Below the pieces are notes generated by a model. That model was not told the DNA's origin. It worked only from the letters and a program-made list of their open reading frames with translations, and did not search any database. DNA of 64,000 nucleotides from the NCBI RefSeq assembly GCF_001767295.1, contig NZ_CP014944.1, positions 310,001 to 374,000 of the forward strand, written 5' to 3'. Position numbers and translations under genes: made by a program. This stretch comes from Colwellia sp. PAMC 20917 (GTDB lineage Bacteria; Pseudomonadota; Gammaproteobacteria; Enterobacterales; Alteromonadaceae). Below, in pieces: positions 49,435 to 57,969 of the stretch; position 1 is the first letter of the stretch, and each line of letters starts with the position of its first letter.

Positions 49435-49884
49435 ACTCAAGGGCACCTTTTATAACCGTTAATGACTATAATCAGATAACTAATCAATTATTTTTAGCTA
49501 TATCGCATTTTTATGGTGAAAGTCATTCTTAGCTCTATCTCGCATAGGTCGAAAGTGCCGTAGACCTAACGCCATGCAAAAATGTTAGGCAAAATTTCAG
49601 TTGTAAATTGATGTGAGTTTTTAAGTTAAATTGCAGTAATCAGCTTGAAACTGACCTTAGGAACATTAGCAAGTTTACTTCCGGTTAGCTTACCAAGAAG
49701 TCATTAAAACTGATTTCTTAATTGCTCATTGTAAGCTGGGCTAACGTTTGGGACACATGAACCGTAGCTTTACCAGGTTTTATCCCCTAAAATATTAATG
49801 GCACTTCTTGAAGTAACTGTAAATGGAATTTCCCCCAATGAAAAATTTGCGATTTATTTTCAATTTGGAGGAAATTTAAAAAAA
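49435..49884. other. Gene-free stretch with a short GTTAG hairpin
   Basis: No coding potential recognised. CCTAAC (49565-49570) and GTTAGG (49584-49589) pair over 13 bases. This resembles integron attC core ends but is far too short for an attC site. Nothing else seen. Confidence 0.4.
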
Positions 49885-50262
49885 TTAAAGTGCTGTAGAC
49901 TTTCTTTTTGGGCGCTCACTCGATGGTTTTGTAACAGATTCAGATGCAATAACCGGTGCTTTACTTCTTGCTCTTTTTTTCTTTTTTGAATTCTGACTTA
50001 CTGAAACGACAGAATTGATAAACTCTGCTGATTTCTTAGTCGGGTTATAAGCGACCTCAATAATTTTACCGTTATATTCGATAATATCGCCGCGGCGAAT
50101 TTTTTTACGCTTTTGAACGGAAACTTCATTATTTACTAAAACATTACCTTCACTGATCATGGTTTTAGCTTCACCGCCGCCACCAACCATATTGGCAATT
50201 TTGAGTAATTTACATAGTTCTATAGGTTCAACACAAATGTCGATAATAGTGTGTTCAGACAT
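49885..50262 (-). CDS. RNA-binding S4 domain protein (YbcJ-like)
   Basis: 125 residues. The first ~75 are an S4 domain (IELCKLLKIANMVGGGGEAK, MISEGNVLVNNEVSVQKRKK, IRRGDII), which binds structured RNA. YbcJ in E. coli consists of this domain alone. Here a further ~50-residue tail is Lys/Arg/Ser-rich (NSKKKKRARSKAPV, SSERPKRKS) and probably disordered, adding nucleic-acid affinity. Likely ribosome- or tRNA-associated; no specific role known. Monocistronic. Confidence 0.85.
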   Translation of the reverse strand: MSEHTIIDICVEPIELCKLLKIANMVGGGGEAKTMISEGNVLVNNEVSVQKRKKIRRGDIIEYNGKIIEVAYNPTKKSAEFINSVVSVSQNSKKKKRARSKAPVIASESVTKPSSERPKRKSTAL

Positions 50263-50545
50263 GAAATACGCCTAATAATTTTAAATAATAATATCGTCGA
50301 ATTCTAACATATATAACCGCTATTGAATAAGAATTATATTAAGGACACTGGGCATTGTTAAGCTAGCATAGCCAGTAAATACTTAATGTAGCAATACCTT
50401 AAAATTTACCTATTCCCTTTTAATCCACTATCGGGTTATACATCAAAAAAACTCTTCCTTATTAACAATTAATACTACTGAGTTAGTTAGTGAATAACGA
50501 ATTTAGCTAAATGCACTACTTAAAAGTGATTTAGTCCATCGACTG
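50263..50545. other. Intergenic region between ribA and the S4 gene, nothing recognised
   Basis: AT-rich; contains the upstream region of the S4-domain gene. No RNA or regulatory element recognised besides the two hairpins that follow it. Confidence 0.4.
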
Positions 50546-50571
50546 CTAAAGCATTTAATACAATGCTTTAG
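50546..50571. terminator. Perfect 10-bp hairpin downstream of ribA
   Basis: CTAAAGCATT (50546-50555), loop TAATAC and AATGCTTTAG (50562-50571). It is the second of two tandem hairpins after ribA; its T-run is weak, so it may be a backup terminator. Confidence 0.5.
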
Positions 50572-50572
50572 A

Positions 50573-50610
50573 GAAAAATCCAACGGATACATAAGTACCG
50601 TTGGACTTTT
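50573..50610 (-). terminator. Rho-independent terminator of ribA
   Basis: TCCAACGG (50579-50586) pairs with CCGTTGGA (50598-50605); the arms are extended by TAC/GTA. On the minus strand it is followed by TTTTTC. Confidence 0.85.
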
Positions 50611-50637
50611 ATAGGTTTGAAATTAAAGATTAACTAT

Positions 50638-51234
50638 TTAATCAATTTTTAAATCATGCTTACCGTGATTTTTTTTTGTGCGTAAATAATTGTTATTATC
50701 ATCTTTTAAATGCAAACTCGTATTCACTTGTTCGACAATATTAAAATAATCTTTTAAAGCATTTATTTTTTTAGGATTATTAGTGATCAAACGTAAATCT
50801 GTAACGGCTAAGGCTTGCAGCATAGTCACTGCATCTTCAAAACTACGGGCATCTTCTGCAAAACCTAAGTGCTTATTAGCTTGATAGGTATCCATGCCTT
50901 GGCTTTGTAATACGTAGGCATCTAATTTATTGTATAAACCAATGCCGCGACCTTCTTGGCGAAGGTAAAGAATAATTCCGCCCTGCTCTTTCATCAAGTT
51001 GATAGTTTCATCTAACTGCTCTCCGCAATCACAACGTGAAGAGTGGAATACATCTCCGGTTAAACATTCTGAATGCATACGAACTAGTGGTACTTGCTGA
51101 TCTTTATCGGCCTGTTGAAAAATTAACGCTATGTGCTCATGGTTTTCATCAAACATTGTAAAGGTCGCGATTTCTGCGTCGATATCACTGTGTAATCCAA
51201 CTTTTAGATTAATTCTTGCACGTATTTTATTCAT
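50638..51234 (-). CDS. ribA: GTP cyclohydrolase II
   Basis: Opens GTP to the first riboflavin precursor, releasing formate and pyrophosphate. 198 residues (E. coli 196). [20 protein letters not shown] and DCGEQL carry the three zinc Cys (C-x10-C-x-C). [19 protein letters not shown] is the GTP-binding loop, and [17 protein letters not shown] closes the active site. A stand-alone enzyme without a fused RibB domain. No FMN riboswitch was seen upstream. Confidence 0.95.
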   Translation of the reverse strand: MNKIRARINLKVGLHSDIDAEIATFTMFDENHEHIALIFQQADKDQQVPLVRMHSECLTGDVFHSSRCDCGEQLDETINLMKEQGGIILYLRQEGRGIGLYNKLDAYVLQSQGMDTYQANKHLGFAEDARSFEDAVTMLQALAVTDLRLITNNPKKINALKDYFNIVEQVNTSLHLKDDNNNYLRTKKNHGKHDLKID

Positions 51235-51714
51235 GGGTTTCTTTATTAAATTAGCAAAGGCGCTGTTATTAGCCCCTTAAATATTACCACTCGTTACATT
51301 CATATTGAGATATTTATCTAGCTTTCAAGTGTTAATCAACTTTTTGGCTTAAATAGTCCAATCTGTTAGGAATTCACTGCGTATATTAACAATAATCGAT
51401 TAATACGGCTAATAAGTTAACCTTGAAATATTTACTATAACGAAGTGTAGAAGTCATTACTGCTGTTAAATATTGAGATAACCGTGGGATTTAAAAGGTA
51501 ACGATTGAATTTTGAACGAACAGACTCACTTTAGTCATCTGTTTTTCTTATTCCACTGTAAACCCTAATATGCGCTTGGTATACTAAGCATCTGTGAGTT
51601 ACTTTGAAGTAACATCGATAATTTATAGTTGAACGTTTCGTTATTTAATTTTAAATAATATGACGTTCATTTAAACCGTTAAAGCGTTCCGCTAAATAGA
51701 TAAGAGTATTCCTT
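51235..51714. other. Intergenic region between divergent ribA and MFS genes, nothing recognised
   Basis: 480 bp of AT-rich sequence holding both promoters. I looked for an FMN riboswitch (ribA side) and for the ATCGAT palindrome; one weak AATAATCGATTAATA near 51392 lacks the extended arms of the sucrose operators. Confidence 0.4.
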
Positions 51715-53790
51715 GTGATAATGACCCTCAGACCCTTTATTTTAGTATTAATAAGTGGCTTCTTGTTAATGCTAGGCTATGGACTCAGTAATATTTTATT
51801 GCCTGTGCGCATGCAGAGCGATGGAATGAGCATGAACAATATTGGTTTAGTGTTATCGATGTTGTCTGTGGGTTTTTTGTTGGGTGCATATTATAGCCGT
51901 ATGTTATTACAACGTGTTGGGCACATAAGAATATTCGCGATGTGTGGTAGCTTAACTTCCGTCGCTATTTTGCTATCAGGCCTGTATCCAGAACCATTAA
52001 TGCTTGCGTGTATGAGAATTGTCACTGGCTTTTGTATTGTTTGTACCAATGCCACACTGGATAGTTGGTTAAGCCACAGCGCCACAGAAAAAAATAGAGG
52101 ACGCATACTATCAATTAATCAGATGATGATAATGACGGCACTATTTTCTGGTCAGTTCTTATTAAATGTCGCTCCTATTGATGACATTACTTTATTTGTT
52201 ATCTGCGGCATTTTATTTAGCTTGTCTATCACACCTATCGTGATTAGTAAGCAACAAGGACCACAAATTGAAGACAGTCAATCAATGTCTTTAATGACTG
52301 TTTTCAAGTTATCTCCTTTAGGTGTGGTCAGTTGCTTTTACTGTGGAGTCCTCTATGCGGCTTTAATTAATATGCTGCCTATTTTTGCCAGTAACAACGG
52401 TATTGCCGGTTTAGATTTATCCATATTTATGGGCACAGCCATTTCTGGGGCGATCATTTTGCAGTTCCCTATCGCCTACTTATCAGATCACTTTGACCGT
52501 CGAAAAGTTATGCTCTGTATGGTCGCAACACTCATTGTATTATGTTTATTAGTGCCTTTTCTTATTTCCTCAGATATGTTCAAACTCACCTTGTTGGCCG
52601 TAGCACTGATTACGGGATTAGTTGCCTGCCTTTATCCAATGAGTATGTCAGAGACTTTTGATAAAGTATTAAAAGAACAAATTTTATCTGCAATGAGTTC
52701 GTTATTATTGATCTATGCATTGGGCAGCATTTTAGGCCCCTACCTAGCCTCTATGGTAATGGACACTTTCGGTAGTAGTGCCTTGTTTAGTTTTATGAAT
52801 GTCGTTGCGATAACACTGTTACTATTTATCAGTATTCGAATGAAACTAAGAAAAGCGTTACCGCTTGATGAACAAGAAAGCTTTGTTATGCAAACACCCA
52901 GCGGTGTAGTATCGGAACTCGATCCTCGTACACAATATGCAGAGGCACAATTTGAAACAACGCCAGAAGTAGAAGTTGCCATTAGCCTCGCAAGTAAAAA
53001 CCCATCAGCGGCTGTTAACATGGTTAAAGCGCTAGTGCTTCGAGACCCCAAAAATGCTTCAAATCTAGCCGCAGCATTAAGTACTATAGACACGATAGAC
53101 ATTAGTAAACTTTATGCGGCAATAACCTCGGCAGCACCACAAATGAGTATTCATATTGCTCAAGCATTAACAAATGCTTGCCCTGAAAAAGCCAATCAAT
53201 TGGTTGATTGGATAACCTCTGAGTACCCTGACCAATTCACTAATATTATTGTTGCTATTGCGAATACAATGCCTGACGACGGTATTAATGTCATGGAACT
53301 CGCCGCTGAAAACATGGCCGAAGACTACCCAAGTGAACTTCTAGAAATGACCAAAGAATACATGACAAATTTATCAGATTCTTTAGATGCAATGCGACCG
53401 ATAGATAGAATAGCGGCTGTCTCAGAAAATACAGCGACTGAGCTTTATAATCGATTAACGGATGTTGCTCCTGATCAATCAGCAGAGCTTGCCTTTACGG
53501 TATCAGATTCACTACCTGAATCATCAAGTGATGTTGCTGAAGCCTATGTACAGAATTTAATCGACAGTGAACAAGCTGGCTCAGCACAGACCTCAGAAAA
53601 CATTGAAAATGCTGCCAATAACTATGTTAACCATATGGTTGAAAGTATTCCTGAACATGCAGTAGAAATTGCCGGTACCTTTGTCGATTCTTTCCCCGAG
53701 GTTGCATCGGATATGCTTGAAATATTGCAAGAATCAGATGATATTGAAGACAGCGAGTTAACCACTTCTATTGATAAAAAACCCTCGTAA
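51715..53790 (+). CDS. MFS transporter (YcaD-like) with a ~290-residue C-terminal helical extension
   Basis: 691 residues. Residues 1-390 form a 12-helix MFS unit of the YcaD kind (LRPFILVLISGFLLMLGYGL at the start, MRIVTGFCIVCTNATLDSW, a FDRRKVM loop). Ordinary members end here. This one continues with an acidic soluble part (~400-691) of repeated helix pairs around Pro: NPSAAVNMVKALVLRDPKNA, APQMSIHIAQALTNACPEKA, YPDQFTNIIVAIANTMPD and so on, like a solenoid. It would face the cytoplasm. Substrate and extension role unknown. GTG 51715 has AAGAG eight bases upstream; ATG 51721 is the alternative start. Confidence 0.85.
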   Translation: MIMTLRPFILVLISGFLLMLGYGLSNILLPVRMQSDGMSMNNIGLVLSMLSVGFLLGAYYSRMLLQRVGHIRIFAMCGSLTSVAILLSGLYPEPLMLACMRIVTGFCIVCTNATLDSWLSHSATEKNRGRILSINQMMIMTALFSGQFLLNVAPIDDITLFVICGILFSLSITPIVISKQQGPQIEDSQSMSLMTVFKLSPLGVVSCFYCGVLYAALINMLPIFASNNGIAGLDLSIFMGTAISGAIILQFPIAYLSDHFDRRKVMLCMVATLIVLCLLVPFLISSDMFKLTLLAVALITGLVACLYPMSMSETFDKVLKEQILSAMSSLLLIYALGSILGPYLASMVMDTFGSSALFSFMNVVAITLLLFISIRMKLRKALPLDEQESFVMQTPSGVVSELDPRTQYAEAQFETTPEVEVAISLASKNPSAAVNMVKALVLRDPKNASNLAAALSTIDTIDISKLYAAITSAAPQMSIHIAQALTNACPEKANQLVDWITSEYPDQFTNIIVAIANTMPDDGINVMELAAENMAEDYPSELLEMTKEYMTNLSDSLDAMRPIDRIAAVSENTATELYNRLTDVAPDQSAELAFTVSDSLPESSSDVAEAYVQNLIDSEQAGSAQTSENIENAANNYVNHMVESIPEHAVEIAGTFVDSFPEVASDMLEILQESDDIEDSELTTSIDKKPS

Positions 53791-53872
53791 GGTTTTATAA
53801 ATCGGCAGTAACAATTACGCTATAACTCAAAACCTCTAATATCATTAAAAGTAATTGGCCTAGAATGAAAAT

Positions 53873-53952
53873 TGTTGACGTTAGCAATATAAGAATTAAT
53901 GATAATTTTGTCTACTAAGCGAAAACTAGACGTTATTATTTTAACGTCAACA
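53873..53952. repeat. 80-bp element with perfect 11-bp terminal inverted repeats
   Basis: TGTTGACGTTA (53873-53883) and TAACGTCAACA (53942-53952) are perfect inverse copies. An inner GTCTA/TAGAC pair can nest inside. It could be a structured RNA end or a miniature mobile element; only one copy was seen. Confidence 0.55.
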
Positions 53953-54200
53953 ACTCTGACATTGTTGGCATTAGGAAATTCACTAAGCTTTATTATGTAA
54001 TAATATTTTTACTAGATAACTAGTTACAACTGAAAACTCATTGGAATTATCAAATTATAAAGATAAATATAACGACCTAGCATGACCCTTTTTTTCTTAA
54101 ACAAACCCTAGCTACAAAGAATAAATATCAATATTCTATTTATACAAACCTTATATCCAATCAGTGTTTTAAGTTAAATAAGCGCCTAAAAATAACAACA

Positions 54201-54227
54201 CTTTAGTTACTTTAGTTACTTTAGTTA
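54201..54227 (+). repeat. Three 9-bp tandem repeats
   Basis: CTTTAGTTA three times in a row, 255 bp upstream of the BlaI-type promoter. No function visible. Confidence 0.7.
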
Positions 54228-54421
54228 TTTTTATTCTGTGTTATAAATCCACTTACCATGGCTGATATCGTCCAACTTTGCTTAGCTTCTAGGTATTCAT
54301 ATATCTCAATCGAGAAAAAGTGACTTTAAAGTACAGCAGATATCTAGGGGATTTTACTCTCTACTAAAACATGTAGACCAGGTTAGCAGTGAATATATAA
54401 ATACCTTTAACACCTCGATAC

Positions 54422-54449
54422 TTGACAGCTGTGATTACAAGTGTAATAT
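54422..54449 (+). promoter_or_regulatory. Sigma-70 promoter of the BlaI/M56 operon
   Basis: TTGACA (54422-54427), a 16-bp spacer and TAATAT (54444-54449). The first BlaI-type operator covers the spacer and -10. Confidence 0.8.
54434..54447. promoter_or_regulatory. BlaI-type operator 1
   Basis: ATTACAAGTGTAAT, a palindrome with the TACA-N2-TGTA core of BlaI/MecI sites, overlapping the promoter. Confidence 0.85.
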
Positions 54450-54459
54450 CAACACATCG

Positions 54460-54473
54460 ATTACAACTGTAAT
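54460..54473. promoter_or_regulatory. BlaI-type operator 2
   Basis: ATTACAACTGTAAT, the same dyad 26 bp further on, ending 8 bp before the repressor start codon. Confidence 0.85.
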
Positions 54474-54481
54474 ATTTAAAT

Positions 54482-54856
54482 ATGCCTGAAATTACTAATA
54501 CAGAATTTGAAGTTTTAGAAGCTTTGTGGGCTCAACACCCTGCTACAGCAAATAGCATTATTGAACAACTTAATAAGCATAAGCCCTGGCACGATAAAAC
54601 AGTAAAAACGCTGATAAATCGTCTGGTAAAAAAAGAAGCGATTGGTTTTGAAAAGCAAGAACGCCATTATCTTTATTTTCCGTTACTTGAGCGAGATGCT
54701 TATACGGAAGTTCAAAGCCAAAGTTTTATCGAACGGTTATTCAGAGGAAGAGTATCTCCATTAGTTGCTGGTTTTGCGAAAAAAAACAATTTGAAGAAAG
54801 AAGATATTGATGAATTAAAGCTTCTCATTACAAAATGGGAGCAAGACAATGATTGA
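54482..54856 (+). CDS. BlaI/MecI/CopY-family repressor
   Basis: 124 residues. Winged helix at the N-terminus: ITNTEFEVLEALWAQHPATA, then KPWHDKTVKTLINRLVKKEA and IGFEKQERHYLYFPL; a C-terminal dimer helix region follows (RGRVSPLVAGFAKKNNLKKE). Such repressors bind TACA-N2-TGTA dyads and are inactivated by proteolysis triggered by a membrane M56 sensor. Two such dyads lie directly upstream, so it is very probably autoregulated. It overlaps the sensor gene by 8 bp. The target signal need not be beta-lactam; CopY-type members respond to copper. Confidence 0.92.
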   Translation: MPEITNTEFEVLEALWAQHPATANSIIEQLNKHKPWHDKTVKTLINRLVKKEAIGFEKQERHYLYFPLLERDAYTEVQSQSFIERLFRGRVSPLVAGFAKKNNLKKEDIDELKLLITKWEQDND

Positions 54857-56084
54857 TAACCTCTTTACTTTATTACTGCCCTTAACATTGTTGCTAACTA
54901 TATTGTTAGTTGGACATAAATGGCTAATACATTATTTAGGCGCTAGTAATACCTATTTACTATGGTTAATAGTGCCCTTAGGGCTGGTGATATATTGTTT
55001 ACCACTCCCTTGGCAGCAGAGTAGCCTATCAAAAATAATTGAAATAAAACGTTACTTGATAACTCCAACTGATGAACTTAAACAAAGCCTCTCTATGTCT
55101 TGGGCTCTCTATATTTGGCTAATTATTGCGGCTGCCATGATAACTTATGGCTTGTTAACTTATCATATATTTAACAAACACCTTCAGCTCACCGCTATTA
55201 ATAAGTCTATGGTGCCATTAGTGTTACCCTCAAATATATTGCTCTACCAAAGTACAGGTACTTATAGCCCGATGTTGGTGGGTTTGGTACAGCAAAAACT
55301 TATTATTCCAGAAGATTTTTTTGAGCTTTACAGTACCGAGCAACAAAAACTAATTCTTGAACATGAAATTTGTCATTTTGATCGAAATGACATTTATTGG
55401 AACCTAATTGCGCTGACTTGCTTAACGTTGTTTTGGTTTCACCCTCTTGCTTGGCTCGGCTATTTTAGGTTTCGTCAAGATCAAGAACTCTCCTGTGATC
55501 AACTCGTTCTGGCGCGCAAACCAAAAGAGAGCAGGATTAACTATAGTAAAGCACTGTTAGTGGCGGCTCAGTCGACACCTTCATTAGCATTTGCTCAACT
55601 ATCATTTAAAAAATATGGAGATAAAAAAATGATCTTAGAACGAATTAACAATTTAAAAACTCGTCCAAAAAGCTCTAAATTAATACTGGCTACCGTAATA
55701 TTTACCACCGTTACTCTGCTCTCAGGATTAAGTTACGCAGGAAACCAACAGGAAAGTATTGGAGATAAAGTCTCAAAGTCAGTTGAGCTTAAGCCTATTC
55801 AGCGTGTTAATCCTAGCTATCCTGAACAAGCAGCAAAAGACAATATAGAAGGTTCAGTAGTACTAACGTTTGATATAATGACAAATGGTGCGGTTGAAAA
55901 TGTAGCGGTCGTAAATTCAAAGCCTGCCGGTGTATTTGACCAAGCAGCCTTAACGGCATTAAAGCAATGGAAATACTCTGTCAGTGACCACACGTTAAAA
56001 AATGCGTTAGTTCAATTAGATTTTTCAATGAATAAAGATACAAAACATGAAAGCTTAATTGAGCGTATTCAGATAACTAAGTAA
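54849..56084 (+). CDS. BlaR1-like M56 metallopeptidase fused to a TonB C-terminal domain
   Basis: 411 residues. About four N-terminal/central membrane segments (residues ~8-24, 36-52, 86-106, 184-204) surround the zinc protease site H172-E-I-C-H176 with the third ligand in QELSCDQLVL (Glu213). A further membrane segment (~277-297, ILATVIFTTVTLLSGLSY) leads to a periplasmic TonB/energy-transducer-type domain (~315-400, RVNPSYPEQAAKDNIEGSVV, LTALKQWKYS). There is no penicillin-binding sensor domain as in true BlaR1, so the stimulus is probably something other than beta-lactam. Co-transcribed with the repressor and followed by a terminator. Confidence 0.88.
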   Translation: MIDNLFTLLLPLTLLLTILLVGHKWLIHYLGASNTYLLWLIVPLGLVIYCLPLPWQQSSLSKIIEIKRYLITPTDELKQSLSMSWALYIWLIIAAAMITYGLLTYHIFNKHLQLTAINKSMVPLVLPSNILLYQSTGTYSPMLVGLVQQKLIIPEDFFELYSTEQQKLILEHEICHFDRNDIYWNLIALTCLTLFWFHPLAWLGYFRFRQDQELSCDQLVLARKPKESRINYSKALLVAAQSTPSLAFAQLSFKKYGDKKMILERINNLKTRPKSSKLILATVIFTTVTLLSGLSYAGNQQESIGDKVSKSVELKPIQRVNPSYPEQAAKDNIEGSVVLTFDIMTNGAVENVAVVNSKPAGVFDQAALTALKQWKYSVSDHTLKNALVQLDFSMNKDTKHESLIERIQITK

Positions 56085-56101
56085 AGTTAGCGTAATATTT
56101 T

Positions 56102-56127
56102 AAAAAGGTTACCTAGGTAGCCTTTTT
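56102..56127 (+). terminator. Rho-independent terminator of the BlaI/M56 operon
   Basis: AAAAAGGTTACC and GGTAGCCTTTTT pair (one G-T), ending in a T-run, 18 bp after the stop. Confidence 0.8.
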
Positions 56128-56208
56128 ACATTTAAATTAGTATACCCGATCGTAGAATTAATCACTTTTGCTGTAAATCTTTCCATAACCTTATCCATTT
56201 TTTGCTAC

Positions 56209-56237
56209 TTGAATGCGCCTGTACCGTTAGGTACAAT
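56209..56237 (+). promoter_or_regulatory. tetR promoter with its operator in the spacer
   Basis: TTGAAT (56209-56214), a 17-bp spacer and TACAAT (56232-56237). TGTACCGTTAGGTACA (56220-56235) is a palindrome lying across the spacer and -10, suited to autorepression. Confidence 0.75.
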
Positions 56238-56266
56238 GAGTTGAGTTAAATTTACAGGCTAATATT

Positions 56267-56869
56267 GTGATAAAAGGTAAAAGAAGATCCTTCGATGAGA
56301 CTTCCGCATTAAATGCTGCGATGAATGTTTTTTGGCAAAAAGGTTATGTTGGCGCATCACTCACCGATTTAACAAAAGAGATGGGGATTAACAAGCCAAG
56401 TATGTACAGTGCTTTTGGTAACAAAGAAGCCTTATTTGTTAAAGCCACACAGTGCTATATTGATACTAAAATGAAACCTCATATGGCGTTACTATTTGCA
56501 CCTGATATTTCCCTAAAAAATCGTTTGAAAAATCATATGATGTCAATTGTAACTATGCAATGCAGCGATGAGCAAGCAAAAGGATGCTACTTAGTTTTAT
56601 GTCAATCAGAACTGGTCAGTGGTGAGATTCCTGAGCAAGCAAAATTGATACTCAAAGATGCTGAAGTGATTCCTAAACAATTATATGTCGATTTTTTTAA
56701 TCAAGACTTAGAGGCTATCGCTTTAGGGCTAAATAAAAATGCCGACGCAAACAGTTTAAGCGTATATACGCTTTTAAAAGGCACTGCCTCTATGGCTCGT
56801 TCTGGCGTACCTAAATCACAACTAGAATATACTGTAGACAGTATGCTTAAAGGTATCGGCGTTAACTAA
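56267..56869 (+). CDS. TetR/AcrR-family repressor
   Basis: 200 residues from a GTG start (AGG eight bases upstream). MIKGKRRSFDETSALNAAMN, VFWQKGYVGASLTDLTKEMG and INKPSMYSAFGNKEALFVKA form the HTH domain of the RutR/YcdC-like branch with GKPRxFD starts. The C-terminal ligand domain contains three Cys (MQCSDEQAKGCYLVLCQSE), which could make it a redox or electrophile sensor. Matching TGTACCNNNNGGTACA sites lie in its own promoter and twice upstream of the AhpD-like gene, so that gene is its probable target. Confidence 0.88.
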   Translation: MIKGKRRSFDETSALNAAMNVFWQKGYVGASLTDLTKEMGINKPSMYSAFGNKEALFVKATQCYIDTKMKPHMALLFAPDISLKNRLKNHMMSIVTMQCSDEQAKGCYLVLCQSELVSGEIPEQAKLILKDAEVIPKQLYVDFFNQDLEAIALGLNKNADANSLSVYTLLKGTASMARSGVPKSQLEYTVDSMLKGIGVN

Positions 56870-56886
56870 AGAGGTCACTCTTTTTA
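56868..56886 (+). terminator. Short terminator after tetR
   Basis: AAAGAG, loop GTCA and CTCTTT followed by T; it overlaps the stop codon. Modest stem. Confidence 0.6.
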
Positions 56887-57111
56887 AAAACGAAATATCA
56901 AGGCTATACACAACCAACAATAATGCGTTATTTACCATTATTTGTCTGGGCATTTAAAGTTTTACCTTCCCCCAATAAGGCACGACAAGACTTTCAGTTC
57001 ACTTTTAATTACCCTTTCGTTAATCAGCATACATAAACACATTGTTTACTCTTTAGCATGGCTTAAACCTCTAGACCTTTAAATAGATAAAATTTATTTC
57101 ATTAATTACGA

Positions 57112-57139
57112 TTGACTTTAATGTACCGATCGGTACAAT
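57112..57139 (+). promoter_or_regulatory. Promoter of the AhpD-like gene
   Basis: TTGACT (57112-57117), a 16-bp spacer and TACAAT (57134-57139). The first TetR-type operator fills the spacer, the same design as the tetR promoter. Confidence 0.78.
57122..57137. promoter_or_regulatory. TetR-type operator 1
   Basis: TGTACCGATCGGTACA, a perfect 16-bp palindrome sharing TGTACC/GGTACA with the site in the tetR promoter. Confidence 0.85.
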
Positions 57140-57152
57140 ACAAAAATCAAGA

Positions 57153-57168
57153 TATACCGATCGGTACA
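57153..57168. promoter_or_regulatory. TetR-type operator 2
   Basis: TATACCGATCGGTACA, a near copy of operator 1 starting 31 bp further on, just after the predicted transcript start. Confidence 0.82.
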
Positions 57169-57240
57169 TTTTTTAAATAAGCACCATAGACGTGAAGTAC
57201 TTATTCACCGTGAATTTTTAATCTGATCAATAAAATAAAA

Positions 57241-57294
57241 TTAAATTAAATTAAATTAAATTAAATTAAATTAAATTAAATTAAATTAAATTAA
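57241..57294 (+). repeat. Pentanucleotide microsatellite (TTAAA)10
   Basis: Ten exact TTAAA units plus TTAA, in the leader of the AhpD-like gene and 16 bp before its start codon, next to the ribosome-binding site AAGGAAAG. Length changes by slippage would alter leader spacing, not the reading frame. Confidence 0.95.
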
Positions 57295-57310
57295 TGATAA
57301 GGAAAGTAAA

Positions 57311-57865
57311 ATGACAACTTTAACAATACATACGATTGAATCTGCTCCACAAGCAAGTAAGACACTTTTAGAAGGCTCAGTTAAAGCTTTTGGCATGTTA
57401 CCAAATTTACATGGTGTACTCGCTAGCTCACCACAACTTCTTGAAGCATATCAAAAACTTCATGAGCTATTTACAAATACCTCATTTGATGCAGAAGAAT
57501 TAACTGTTGTTTGGCAAACAATAAATGTTGAGCACGGCTGTAATTACTGTGTACCAGCACACACGGCTATTGCTCATTCAATGAAAGTTGATGCTGCAAT
57601 TACTGAGGCTTTGCGTAATCAATCACCAATGCCAAACGCGAAGTTACAAGCACTTCAAGATATGACCTTGACTATTGTTCGTAATCGCGGACATGTTAGT
57701 GATACAGAATTAGCGAGTTTTAAAGAAGCTGGGTATGGCGAACAGCAAATATTAGAAATAATATTAGGCCTGTCTCAAAAAGTGATCAGTAACTATACCA
57801 ATCACATTGCGAGTACGCCAACAGACGCCCCATTCAAAGAATTTGCATGGCAGAAAAATGCATAA
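57311..57865 (+). CDS. AhpD-like carboxymuconolactone decarboxylase family protein
   Basis: 184 residues, all-helical CMD fold. The redox motif C77-N-Y-C80-V-P-A-H84, preceded by Glu74, is that of AhpD-type alkylhydroperoxidase or thiol-disulfide enzymes. The closing segment KVISNYTNHIASTPTDAPF is typical of this subfamily. Probably a cytoplasmic peroxide or electrophile defence enzyme. The two TetR-type operators and the nearby TetR gene point to induction by a small molecule. Strong AAGGAAAG ribosome-binding site. Confidence 0.88.
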   Translation: MTTLTIHTIESAPQASKTLLEGSVKAFGMLPNLHGVLASSPQLLEAYQKLHELFTNTSFDAEELTVVWQTINVEHGCNYCVPAHTAIAHSMKVDAAITEALRNQSPMPNAKLQALQDMTLTIVRNRGHVSDTELASFKEAGYGEQQILEIILGLSQKVISNYTNHIASTPTDAPFKEFAWQKNA

Positions 57866-57969
57866 GTAGCGCTAGGGGGAATAGCTAAGTTAATTATCCT
57901 ACTGACCATTCCCCAAATAAATGCTAAATACATTAATAACGTGCTAATAATATCGATTTATTAGCACTT

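Larger units (their letters stand above)
53791..54421. other. Gene-free stretch with a long inverted repeat and a short tandem repeat
   Basis: No gene. It contains an 11-bp inverted repeat spanning 53873-53952 and three tandem copies of CTTTAGTTA (54201-54227). The rest is AT-rich without recognisable signals. Confidence 0.5.

Noticed and set aside
49565..49589. Integron attC site (CCTAAC...GTTAGG), and a similar GCTAAC...GTTAGC at 34170
   Set aside because: The hairpins are about 22-25 bases, well below the minimum attC size, lack the inner L boxes, and no integrase or cassette array is present.
51235..51714. FMN riboswitch near ribA
   Set aside because: None of the conserved AGGGGC/ACYG-type segments is present on either strand.
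57241..57294. CRISPR or other direct-repeat array
   Set aside because: It is an uninterrupted 5-bp microsatellite without spacers; no CRISPR array or cas gene was seen anywhere in the window.
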